Source of the DNA: Macrocystis pyrifera
Taxonomy: Eukaryota; Sar; Phaeophyceae; Laminariales; Laminariaceae
Direction: 5' to 3'
Length of the DNA stretch: 64,000 nucleotides
Assembly (NCBI GenBank): GCA_031763025.1
Contig: JASSKH010000003.1
Location: 13,760,992-13,824,991 of the forward strand
Made by a program: the position numbers and the translations under genes
The notes under the pieces: model-generated
The model's database searches: none
What the model was told of the DNA's origin: nothing
What the model saw: only the letters and a program-made list of their open reading frames with translations
Shown: positions 31,158-40,165 of the stretch, piece by piece
Numbering within the stretch: position 1 is the first letter of the stretch
Layout: the number at the start of each line of letters is the position of its first letter

Positions 31158-32234
31158 GCCGGCCTATACACGAGCGTATCATGAATAACATGTGATATGA
31201 CATAGAACTACTTACAGATATATTTCTCTGAGCGTGCTCGGTTGGTACATCCCTGGCCTCTCAGAGCTCCCACTTGGACACCGCCTCCTTCGATTACTTG
31301 CCGGACCTTTCCAGCGGTTCTTTGTTGTCTCGATTTTTTTTGCACTTTTAGTTTTTTTTTCCTCTTTTCTTCTTTCGTTTCGTGTGCGTGCGTGTACTCA
31401 GAGCACGGCACCGCGGGCGAGCCCGGCGCCGTCGCGGGTGTCAGCGGGTGCTGGCGGGTAGAGGGGGGTTGCAAGGAGCGCGGTCGCCGTTTTCGTGGCT
31501 AGGCGTCGCGTGTGCCTCGAGACACGAGGGAAGCATAAAGGGGCTCTGTCTGGCCTCCATTATTAATAGTGGCATTGGATAACGTATGTACGAGTCTGTA
31601 AGGGTCGTTCGGATTGCAAAATAATATTCAAGCGGTGCTTATTTTTTCGACCAAGCTGAAGTTCACAGAGAGAGCTATGCAATCTGAGCACCAACATTCT
31701 GGAGCTGGCGAACGAGGGCCACGGTGAGCACCGGGCTTCACGCGAGGCGGGCGACGGGGCTCACTGTGGCAGAGAGGGAGGAAAGCTCTACTCGAACCGA
31801 ATCAGTGGCGAGGTGGTCGCGAGAGGGCCGGGCGGCGTACGAGGCTGAGAGAGAAAGCTCTGCTGTTCGATTTTTACAGTTTTGACCGGTGCAAGGTGTT
31901 CCAATCAGACAAAAAATTACTACGTGAGAGGAGACAGCTTTTTTTTCTTTCCGAATTTTCCAGTTTCATTTTGATTGTGTTCACGGTGCTGCTGTGCCGT
32001 GCTGTGCTTTCTCTTTCGTGCATACAGCTTCTCAAAAGAAATAAGTACCCTACCTGGGGTATGTACGTACGGCATGCGGCGTTCGGGTTGTTTTCCTGAA
32101 TGGAGAATGGAGCTCTTGGCATTTGCAAATCGCCTGTTTGCACCTAATTGTTTGGATCGTCGGTTCCGTTCCATTCTTCTTCCTCGTGAGCGAGCGTATA
32201 GCGGGCGGATCCGCCCGTGACGCGAAGTGCTTGT

Positions 32235-33005
32235 TATCACGTATGATATCCCCATCATGTTTTTCCCTCAGGTTGTTTCCTATGCGATTCGATTTCAAGC
32301 TTCAGATTTGTATTTGCCATCTAAAAAATGAATGCCTCTGCTTGTGTAGTCCGAATATGCAAAATCCAACCGGATTTTTTTCGATTTTGAGAATCCGATG
32401 ACCCAAGGCCCAAAACCCGACGACTTGGGTCATCAGATTTTCAAATCGAAAAATGGCATGCTCTCTAAATTCAAGACGTTTTCCACGACAGCAAACAGCA
32501 GCAGAACGATCGTAACACAGCTGTATAGCGACGTTGCTTCGCGCCCGACGCGCGGTCGGCGCGTCTCTCCGTCGCCAGACTACAGTCGGCTGGCGCGGGC
32601 TCGGGCCTAGAGACCAAGAGAAGCGCGCCCGGCATGCACCTCTCGACAGCAGCAGCAGTCAGTCATACTGTGTAACACAAAATACCAAGACAGGTTGACT
32701 CTAGCGCACTCGCCACGTCTCTTCGCTGCCAGACCAGAAGCAGTCAGCCTTGGCTCGGACGCTTGGGTCCTACGCGCAGTGCAGCGCAACCAGCGCGTCT
32801 CTTCGTGGCGTCAGACCACAACAACAGCAGTTGGTCTCGGCGTTTGCTCGACTCTCTACACGCAGAATAAATCTGTTTTTTCCGCATAGGAAGACTCTTT
32901 CGATTTGCCAAGTTCATATCTGAAAATGCGATCGGATCAAAATCTGAAGCTCAAAATCGAACCGCATACGAAACAGCCTTACCAAATATCACATATCATA
33001 TCATG
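32235..33005. mobile_element. Fold-back element with ~50-60-bp inverted termini
   Basis: The left arm contains TTTCCTATGCGATTCGATTT then CAAGCTTCAGATTT (32276-32309), and the right arm the complement ATCTGAAGCTCAAAATCGAA then CCGCATACGAAACAG (32946-32980). A second internal palindrome (GATGACCCAAG against CTTGGGTCATC) lies at 32395-32435. No transposase is seen, so it is probably a non-autonomous DNA element. Confidence 0.7.
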
Positions 33006-33061
33006 TCGTTTTCAAACATGATACCGACCTCTACAAATCACACGCAACGCACGCAGCTCAC

Positions 33062-33426
33062 TCTGATAGTCTTGTATCGCTGGTGCTCCCGCCGTTTGTG
33101 GTTGTACCTCTGCGGCCCGGCGCGCTCGGGGAGAGAGTCAAAGGACATCTGGATCAGCCGTTCCATCTCTACGGGGTCTCTAGACCGCTCATAGGCGTCG
33201 AGGATAGGGGTAGGAGGAGGGGCTTCTTCTCCGTCCTCCCTGCCGTCCCCGAAAGCCGCCTCCGTTGACTCGTCGAACTCCCACTCTGATGGGCCGCTGA
33301 CGTCATTATCGCCACCACCGCTGTCGCCGCCGCGGACAGTGTCGGCATTGCCGACGTCCTCCGCGGCCTCTGCTTCCGCGATCGCCTCGCGGGTGATTTG
33401 CCACGGCTTGTTTCCCACGGGGGTTA
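33062..33426 (-). CDS. Predicted mitochondrial protein, middle exon
   Basis: Minus strand, after CCGTATAG, ending AGA before GTGAGC. The two opening bases (TA) complete a Val codon. The peptide begins TPVGNKPWQITREAIAEAEA, passes through an acidic linker (EWEFDESTEAAFGD), and ends ILDAYERSRDPVEMERLIQM, then SFDSLPERAGPQRYNHKRRE, then HQRYKTIR. The DPVEMERLIQMSFDSLPERAGP stretch is the most protein-like part and the best query. No known family could be named. Confidence 0.8.
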
Positions 33427-34404
33427 CTATACGGAAGGAGGGAGAGACGGACGGGACGGGGCGGGGGGAGATTGTCGAAGGCGACGGCGAGGCGTATCGT
33501 AGTAGGGAGGGGGTCAGGGTCAGGATAGTTGGTGCCAGGTACGTGCGAGTGCAAATATAGGCGATCAGAGTGTGGGTGAGGAAAACGGGATATGATAGCG
33601 ACATCTATCACGCGGAGAGCAAAATGAATGCTACCAACAGGTGGAATACCGCATGCTGCTGTTTGCGGCTATGAGCTTGAGACACACGGGGGGCACAGGA
33701 CACAGGGAGAGGGAAAGAGAAAGGGAGCACAGACCGCCAGCCCAACGACAAGGAGAGACGCGAACTATCACAGGAATTTCTCGGCTACTGCTGCTGCTGC
33801 TGCCGCTGCTGTGATTCTACCTTACATATAACAACAAATCGTAAGGGCCCGACTGCTTTGCATGCAGTACGCCGTACAACAATGGCATCACCGTTTTAGT
33901 AACCCCACAAGCGGGTGGACCCGGCGTTCTCGCCAGCTGGTTGACAAAAGGATGCTGCCCAAGAGCGGTCAAGGCTCTTGCTGTACACGTATTGCTGGCG
34001 ACACATCAGTATGCATTCATAGGCCAGCTATCAAGGTTTCTTCGTGAGAGTTACCCGAGTCGCCCTGAGACGCCGCCCGAAGCACGTCCCCAAAACGCTA
34101 GGTACGTCCAAAAGTATCGTGGGGTGATTCACACCAGAAGCGCCCCCTATTATTAATAGTAACCAAAAACAACAGCAGTGATCAAGATAATCGAGCATGG
34201 AGATCGAGATAATCGAGTGCTGGGCAGCGGAAAACGTAACATGGGGTACAACCGCAGCACAACGGGGGGCTAACGGCTGTGCCATGCAGCGACGCACCGA
34301 TACTTTACCCTGTGCCTCGTACTGCCGTTGCGCACGCTAAGGCAACCGACTGATGCGTCGTCGTGAATACGTGAAGCACAGAGCACCGCAATGAATATGT
34401 ACAC

Positions 34405-34439
<35 letters not shown>

Positions 34440-34742
34440 GCTGCTGCTGCTGCTGCTGTTGCCGCTGCTTGTATATCGCGTAATAGGGTAGTGTACAGCT
34501 AGAGCTGCAGCCATGCAGTCTATCACACTACTACTGTTGCGTGCCATAGGGCAGGACTGCTGCCACTGCATTGCTGTGGATAGACAGCACAGCGCGCGGC
34601 ATCTGCCGTCTCCTGCTGTTGCCGGTACTTTGCTGTCGCGGATCTCGTGAATGTTCTGCGCTACGATTTCGTTTGCCGTATAGCAGTGCAACGCAAGATG
34701 ACCGAGGGGGGTTCGGATGGAATGAACCGCAAAACTACTCAC
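33427..34742. other. Intron 1 of the minus-strand gene, 1.3 kb
   Basis: Minus-strand GTGAGT to CCGTATAG. It includes a GTT/GCT microsatellite at 34405-34460 (plus-strand TTG then CTG units). No other feature is seen. Confidence 0.6.
34405..34462. repeat. TTG/CTG compound microsatellite
   Basis: About twelve TTG units passing into six CTG units, inside an intron of the minus-strand gene. Confidence 0.9.
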
Positions 34743-34989
34743 CGTCGACGTCATTCTCATCTTCTCCGCTATCAACTGGAGTGCGTCCGGATGACAGATA
34801 CCTCCTCCTGACGATGGCCTGTTGCTGCGATGCAACGACGGATGGTGAGCATCGAAAAACGCAATTCACTGTTACTGCGGAGATAGACGACGCGAAACCT
34901 TCAACCCGCGAGAGTGCGGGCGTCCGTGCTCTTAAAGAGACATGGCGTGAAGATGAGGCCGCCAAGCGGCTGAGGGATCGAGCCAGCAT
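34743..34989 (-). CDS. Predicted mitochondrial protein, first exon with presequence
   Basis: ATG at 34989-34987, chosen because MLARSLSRLAASSSRHVSLR begins a 70-residue stretch rich in Arg, Ser, Ala and Leu with almost no acidic residues, ending RRRYLSSG: a classic mitochondrial targeting peptide with a plausible processing site. The frame extends upstream to another ATG at 35082, which would put an unlikely leader before the presequence and eat into the shared promoter. The exon ends GEDENDVD plus one base at GTGAGT, matching the next exon's phase. Confidence 0.72.
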
Positions 34990-35239
34990 GCTCTCGTCGT
35001 GTTGCGTAGTGGTGTGGTTTTTGTTCATTCTGCATGAGGCATAGGCCTTCGATCCCATGTACAAACCCATAACGCCTTCCATATTCCGATCAATGGGAAT
35101 GTAATTCCCATTGAGATTCCGATTGCCACCTCACCCAGTACCTGTTCGTTGTTGCGCGCACATCGCACACTTATCAAACCGACGAAATTCATCAAAATCA
35201 CGAAGCGAGCGCGCTAGAGATACCAAACGCGAGGCAGTC
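34990..35239. promoter_or_regulatory. Head-to-head promoter region with a perfect palindrome
   Basis: Only 250 bp separate the start codons of the minus-strand mitochondrial gene and of SSU72, so both 5' UTRs and any promoter must fit here. At 35091-35113 lies CAATGGGAAT-GTA-ATTCCCATTG, a perfect 10-bp inverted repeat, flanked by ATTCCGATC on the left and GATTCCGAT on the right. It is a good candidate operator for a dimeric factor. No TATA box is evident. Confidence 0.5.
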
Positions 35240-35828
35240 ATGAAGAGGGCGCGCGAACAGAGTGCGAGGATCCCAAAGAAGGCACCCATCTCGGCGGCTC
35301 CCGCCCCCCCTCCCGCCGCGGTGCCGCCGCTCCTTGTTACGAAGAAGCCGCTCGGTTCAGCGTCGTCATCAACTTCTCGAAAAATAAAACAACGAACTCA
35401 AAGAAAAGAAGAGCCCAACAGCAACAGCAGCAGCAACAGCAGCAAAAGCAGCAGCAGCAGCACCGGCAGCAGTAGTAAGCAGGTCTCGAAACCGCACTCG
35501 GTCGCCCCCCTCCCCCCGCCCCCCCCCCCATTCAGCCCTTTTCCGACGACTCCGACCAGGAGGAGAGCGCGCCTGTGTCCTCGTCCTCCTCCTCCACGTA
35601 TTCTTTCGCCGAGGTCGGACCGGAAACAAAGAGAGTGAAAATGGACCCGAAGGAGGAGTGGCGGAAAGCGGCCGAGGCCATTTTGGCCGGGGGCCCGATC
35701 GCCGTGGGGAAGGGCCTCTCCCGGAGAAATTTTGCCGTGGTGTGCTCGAGCAACGTGAACAGGAGCATCATGGCGCAGATATTGCTGGAGAAGAACGACA
35801 TGCGCGCCAAATCGTACGGGACCGGAAG
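35240..35828 (+). CDS. SSU72: SSU72 exon 1: N-terminal extension and CX5R catalytic loop
   Basis: ATG at 35240 opens a basic, Ser-rich extension (MKRAREQSARIPKKAPISAA onward, with Asn/Ser and Pro runs). After a run of eleven C at 35519-35529 the frame changes. QPFSDDSDQEESAPVSSSSS then continues through KEEWRKAAEAILAGGPIAVG to NFAVVCSSNVNRSIMAQILL. One C missing from the run restores a single frame and gives the phase needed at the donor (ATCGTACGGGACCGGAAG then GTGAGC). CSSNVNR is the phosphatase P-loop (CX5R), with Cys as nucleophile; animals have CSSNQNRSMEAH. The extension of about 170 residues is absent from animal and yeast SSU72 and may be regulatory. If the ATG at 35641 were used instead, the protein would still keep a 34-residue leader. 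Confidence 0.9.
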
Positions 35829-36746
35829 GTGAGCAGGGACGAGCCGAGTGCCGAATAACGACGAATCGAGTCCAGAGGACTATTAATCTATTAATAGAAT
35901 CGTCACAAGACACAAGAAACAAGAAATCGCCGAGCAAAATAGAAAAGTCATTTAAAATATATTATACAAAAAACAGAATTGAGAGAGACTGAGCCAAGTT
36001 CGACGAAAAATGCGTAAATCGGGCAGAATTCTTGAATTCTCCCCCCTGTGAAGTTGTCAGGGTGTTGCGGTATCTGTACCTCTGTCAGTTTGCGCGTGCG
36101 TGCGAATTTCTCAAGTAAGATTCAATGCTTTTATTCAAGCTCACCGCCTACGTATTTGTACGAGTACATGCGAACAATTTTACACCCAGGTTTGTGCGTT
36201 ATCTTCACACATCATATTTACGGCAGTACTGCTCTGTAGGATGCTTGCAGTTATTGCAAACCCCGAGTCTACATCGTTCTCCGAGTAGACTGCGGATACT
36301 GACGGTACTTTTTGTTGTGCGAGTAGTCTATACAGCAGTAGTAGGTACTCGTATACGAAGGCGGACCCGATTCTGCCCCCGACACCCAGAGAGTTTGGTT
36401 AACGCGCTCGCTCCTGAAGACACCCACCCTCCTGTATTTCTTGTTGTCCAAGTCTCCTACAGCAGTACACGATCATAGAAAACCACGTCGTCTTTTTTAG
36501 TTTCAGTAACACGAGCCTCGTACGAAATTCAAGAGACACTACCCGTACATACATGGTATATTACTACTGTGGACCCAGACCCTAATCGTGGACCCCACCA
36601 ACGCTTCAAGAGGAGGCACGAGATGTAACTGTCCATGCACGCGCACAAGGGCGGGTGAGCGACGGGTGATTAGAGCAGTAATACGAGTAGCGCCGATACT
36701 ACCGTCCCGTTGACCCTTCGGCATGCGGGGGGGTGCACCGGCCTGC

Positions 36747-36930
36747 CGGTGCTTATTTCTCAAGGAGGAAGGGGCTTGACACTGATATTAATGGTTTCAG
36801 CCGGTACGTTGTACTGGTATTACAGCAGTGTCAGATCTGCCCGTGCTTATTTCTCAAGGAGGACGGGGCTTGACACTGATATTGATAGTTTCAGCCGGTA
36901 CGTTGTACTGGTATTACAGCAGTGTCAGAT
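36747..36930 (+). repeat. ~90-bp tandem duplication
   Basis: GTGCTTATTTCTCAAGGAGG, then GGCTTGACACTGATATT, to ATTACAGCAGTGTCAGAT occurs twice back to back with only a few substitutions, so it is recent. Confidence 0.9.
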
Positions 36931-37146
36931 GCTAGCATACCGACTCCTTGCTCGTTCAGCCTGTCGAGGACTTTTTAACTCCCCAATCCTACAGGATTTT
37001 CAGCTTGTGACAGAACGCGCCTCACCCTACTGCTTTTGTACCCATGGAGCTTCGGTCCACCGTCCACCGTCTGTCCATTCATGTGTCCCCTCTCTCTGCG
37101 GAATTGCGTGCCTGCGTGTGGCGCCGTGCATTTTGACGAGTTTCCG

Positions 37147-37254
37147 TTATTACGGGGGACCATAGTAAATAGGACCAAAATTTGTTAGTAAAAATAGGTA
37201 AATATATAGGTTTTTGTGTTTTACCGTAGTCCTATTTACTATGGCCCTCCGTAA
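37147..37254. mobile_element. MITE family A, copy 4 (inverted)
   Basis: TTATTACGGGGGACCATAGT at the left. The centre is in the opposite sense to the other copies (AAAATAGGTAAATATATAGG then TTTTTGTG), and the right end is TTTACTATGGCCCTCCGTAA. Confidence 0.85.
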
Positions 37255-37574
37255 GAGTACGAGCCACTATCGTGGGACGTTAACATTCTCAATACTGAAC
37301 ACAACGTCAACATGGTCACCCCGGCAGCTCCCTCAGCTAGTGCAGATAGTAGTAGTTCCAGTGTATGGTAGTACTGGCAGTACACACACAAGGGATGCTT
37401 ATTACGGCTAAAAAAATGCGAACGTCGTCCAATTGTGTGAACGTCGCCCGCGAACGTCAACCGCGAAACCTTTTGTAAACAAGCGCAGCCGAAGCAAATA
37501 TGTGGTGGAAATCGAGTTTATAAGCCTTAAATTCATGTAGCGTTTGTTACGTAACATTTTTAGTCTACATTTCC

Positions 37575-37650
37575 CTACAATGGCGTCGCGGGCAGGGCGT
37601 GAGATTTTGAAGAGCGAGGTCCGTGGTTCGATTCTCGCCTTCGTCCCCCA
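37575..37650 (+). repeat. tRNA-like sequence
   Basis: CAATGGCGTCGCGGGCAGGG ... GAGGTCCGTGGTTCGATTCTCGCC has a B-box (GGTTCGATTCTC) and an A-box-like GGCGTCGCGGGCAGGG at tRNA spacing, but no closed acceptor stem is seen. It is probably a SINE head or tRNA relic. Confidence 0.4.
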
Positions 37651-38419
37651 AGAAAAAAGAAAAAAAAGGGGAATATCTCATGTTCAAGAACCTGTAAAAC
37701 TCACTCACTTAGAAAACACACCTAGAAAGGAACGATGAGAGCAATGCGATCATTGCATACTGAGTCCGGTACGTACGTAATACAACTCAACGTAATGCGT
37801 GCAAGATCAACATTCGACAGGATAACTGCCATCGTGACTTCCGTACTCCATACCTGGTATAACAGACTGCGTGATTCTTCGGGGGCTATTCACAGCAGTC
37901 GTGCGTGCGTGTTTTATGTGTGAAGCAAGCGGATCAGCCCCATTAATAGGATCAGCTGCTAACCGTATGATATTCTAAATAAGCTTGATGCGATATTATT
38001 AGAAAGCACTTGATGCGCTCCACGCCCTGCCACTGATGACAAGTTGGGTCTGTCATCTGGTCAGCTGTGATTCGAGTATATGCTGGCGCTCTACGTCGAA
38101 ACCACGTGGCATCTTGCTCTTTGACGCGTTATCGTATGATTTTGTGCGTTGACGCGAGGTCATGGAATACGAACGAAGTGCCAGGTACTTTCGTATACTT
38201 GACCGAGCACAGACTTCGTAGAATACAACGATCGGAAAATCCCAGATGAACACGAGAAATTAGTTCGCCGTCTCGTACTGCTGCAAGCAAGCTACTGTAC
38301 TAGAAGGAGGTGTTATGAACGGGTATGTAAGGACCGCTGGGGTATATACCTGGTACATATATTGACCAAACGGTCCTGACATGTTGAGTCCAGAGTGATA
38401 TGTCCTGCGCGTCGCAAAC

Positions 38420-38800
38420 GAAAGCGAGGTAGGAGAGCAGCAGCAGCAACAAGCAGTAGCAGCAGCGATGGCTTCTTCTTGTCGTCCGATTCAGGCAGTT
38501 GGTCTTCTTTGGACGATGGCGGCGATTTACGGCATGCCCACGGTAAAATCGTCTCACTATTCATGTGTCCGGTGCTGCTGGTTGTGCTGGTGCCCCGCTC
38601 GAACCGTTTGGCCTTGCCGCGGACCCGGGTTTTGCAGCGTCCGATGCGTGTTTTCGTTGGTTTTCCTGTTTGGGCAGATCGGTGGATCTACCTCTTCCAC
38701 GTCGAAGTCATCAACGATCATCTGACGATGACGAACTGCCTGAATCGGAGATGCCTTCCCTGCTGCTGTTGATTACTGCTGCTACTATTTGACGAGTCGA
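38420..38800. repeat. Imperfect fold-back of ~380 bp
   Basis: TCCGATTCAGGCAGTTGGTC (about 38486-38505) is complementary to GACGAACTGCCTGAATCGGA (about 38731-38750). Further out, AGCAGCAGCAACAAGCAGTA pairs with TACTGCTGCTACTATT-like sequence near 38776. The spacer of ~180 bp has no recognised content. It could be a MITE or an inverted duplication. Confidence 0.65.
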
Positions 38801-38902
38801 CGTTTTTCAACTACGTAGGTGCCGCTTTTTTTCGCGGTTTCGTGTCCTGATCCTGTTGTTCCTGCACTCTCTCCTCAGTTTGTGTGACCACTTAAGTCGT
38901 AT

Positions 38903-38965
38903 GTGTTGCTCAGCAGTAAGAGCACTCCGCTCTCACGGGGAGACGTGGGTTCGTGACACTCCAAC
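38903..38965 (+). repeat. tRNA-like relic
   Basis: GTTGCTCAGCAGTAAGAGCA has a closed D arm (GCTC/GAGC). CTCCGCTCTCACGGGGAG could be a distorted anticodon arm. ACGTGGGTTCGTGAC resembles a T arm but has lost the B-box consensus (TTCGTGAC). It is not a working tRNA, and lies next to the satellite array at 39.0 kb. Confidence 0.4.
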
Positions 38966-39039
38966 GGTGGAATCTACTGTAGAATATTTAGACAAATTAC
39001 CATACAAGGCCAACATGTTATGGAGGGGGGGCAGAATGT

Positions 39040-40165
39040 CCCGCTTTGGATCCCCGGATAAACGCGCTGAGCGCGCTCGCCAGTGTCCCGCGACTTGTGG
39101 AGGCAGGTCGCCTCCCAGCGGACTACCGGGTTGTCGCCCTACAGTGGGAGCGACAAGCCGGTGAGCCACTTATGACGTCTACCTGCCTACACAATTCGCG
39201 CGCCTTCGACGCTTTGGTCCCGCTTGGAACCCCCGGGTGAGCGCTGAGGTTGCATGCCGGTGTCCTCGCGACTTGTGTAGTACACCGGCTTGTGGCGACC
39301 ACTACTGTAGCCTACAGTGGGGGCGATAAGCCGTTGGGCTACTCTACATGCCTACCGAAGCCGCGGGCGCCCTCAGCGCTCTGGTCTCGCTTGCAACCCC
39401 CGGATGAGCGCTGAGGTCGCACGCACGCACGCGCACGCCTGTGTCCTCGCGACTTTTGTAGGCCTTGTGTAGACAGGTCGTCCCTCAGTAGTTAACGGCC
39501 CCCACTGCTGTAGCCTACAGTGAGGGCGATAAGATTAGCCAGTGGGACACTGGGAGTCTACCTGCCTACAGGAGCCGCGGGTGCCCTCAGCTCTTGGGAC
39601 CGCCGCGTGAGCGCTCTGGGCGCACGCTGGTGTCCTCACGATTTCATGTAGACTTGTCGTCCCCGAGTAGTCCACCGGCTTGTGGCCCCCACTGTGGCCT
39701 ACGTTGGGGGCGATAAGTCGGTGGGCCACTGCTGTGAGTCTGCCTGTCTACAGAAAGCGCGGGCGCCCTCAGCACTCTGGTCCCGCTTGAGACCCCCAAA
39801 TGAGCGCTGAGGTCGGACGCCGGTGTCCTCGCGACGTGTGTAGGCGGGTCGCCCTCGAGTAGTCCACCGGCGTGTGGCGCCCACTGTAGCCTGCAATGTG
39901 GGCGATAGGCCGGTGGGCCACTGGGAGTTCTACCTGCCTACAGAAGCCGCGGGCGCTCTCAGGGTTCTGGTCCCGCTGGGGGACCCTGAACGTGCGCTTG
40001 TGTCCTCGCGACAAGTGTAGGCAGGTCGCCTCCCAGTGGGCCAACGGGTCGTCGCCCCCACTTTACCGAAGGCAACGCGGTGGGTGGCTGGGAGTCTTGC
40101 CTGCCCTCCAGCAAGCGCGAGTGCCTTCCGAGAGGTCTCAAGCGGGACCATTGGGGCTCGTAATA
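39040..40165 (+). repeat. GC-rich tandem array, ~165-205-bp units
   Basis: About six units sharing GAGCGCTGAGGTCGCACGC, TGTCCTCGCGACTTGTGTAG, GCCTACAGTGGGGGCGATAA, CCGGTGGGCCACTGGGAGTC, CTACCTGCCTACAGAAGCCG and CGGGCGCCCTCAGCGCTCTG. Unit starts fall near 39058, 39239, 39405, 39608, 39801 and 39985, so the period varies. Its base composition is far more GC-rich than the surrounding intron. Confidence 0.85.

Larger units (their letters stand above)
29975..33061. other. Intron 2 of the minus-strand gene, 3.1 kb
   Basis: Minus-strand GTGAGC to TACTCAG. It contains a short fold-back (30571-30660), a tRNA-headed SINE-like element (30852-31157) and a ~770-bp fold-back element (32235-33005). The rest (31.2-32.2 kb) has only chance open frames. 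Confidence 0.6.
29822..34989 (-). other. Gene locus: predicted mitochondrial basic protein, three exons
   Basis: Exons 34989-34743, 33426-33062 and 29974-29822 (minus strand) join in phase to a 254-residue protein. The N-terminus is a typical mitochondrial presequence; the centre is acidic and the C-terminus strongly basic. The family is not recognised. Introns are 1.3 and 3.1 kb, and the second carries a SINE-like element and two fold-backs. The start is 250 bp from the SSU72 start on the other strand. Confidence 0.7.

Noticed and set aside
38903-38965. Functional tRNA gene
   Set aside because: The D arm pairs, but the T-loop consensus and acceptor stem are lost.
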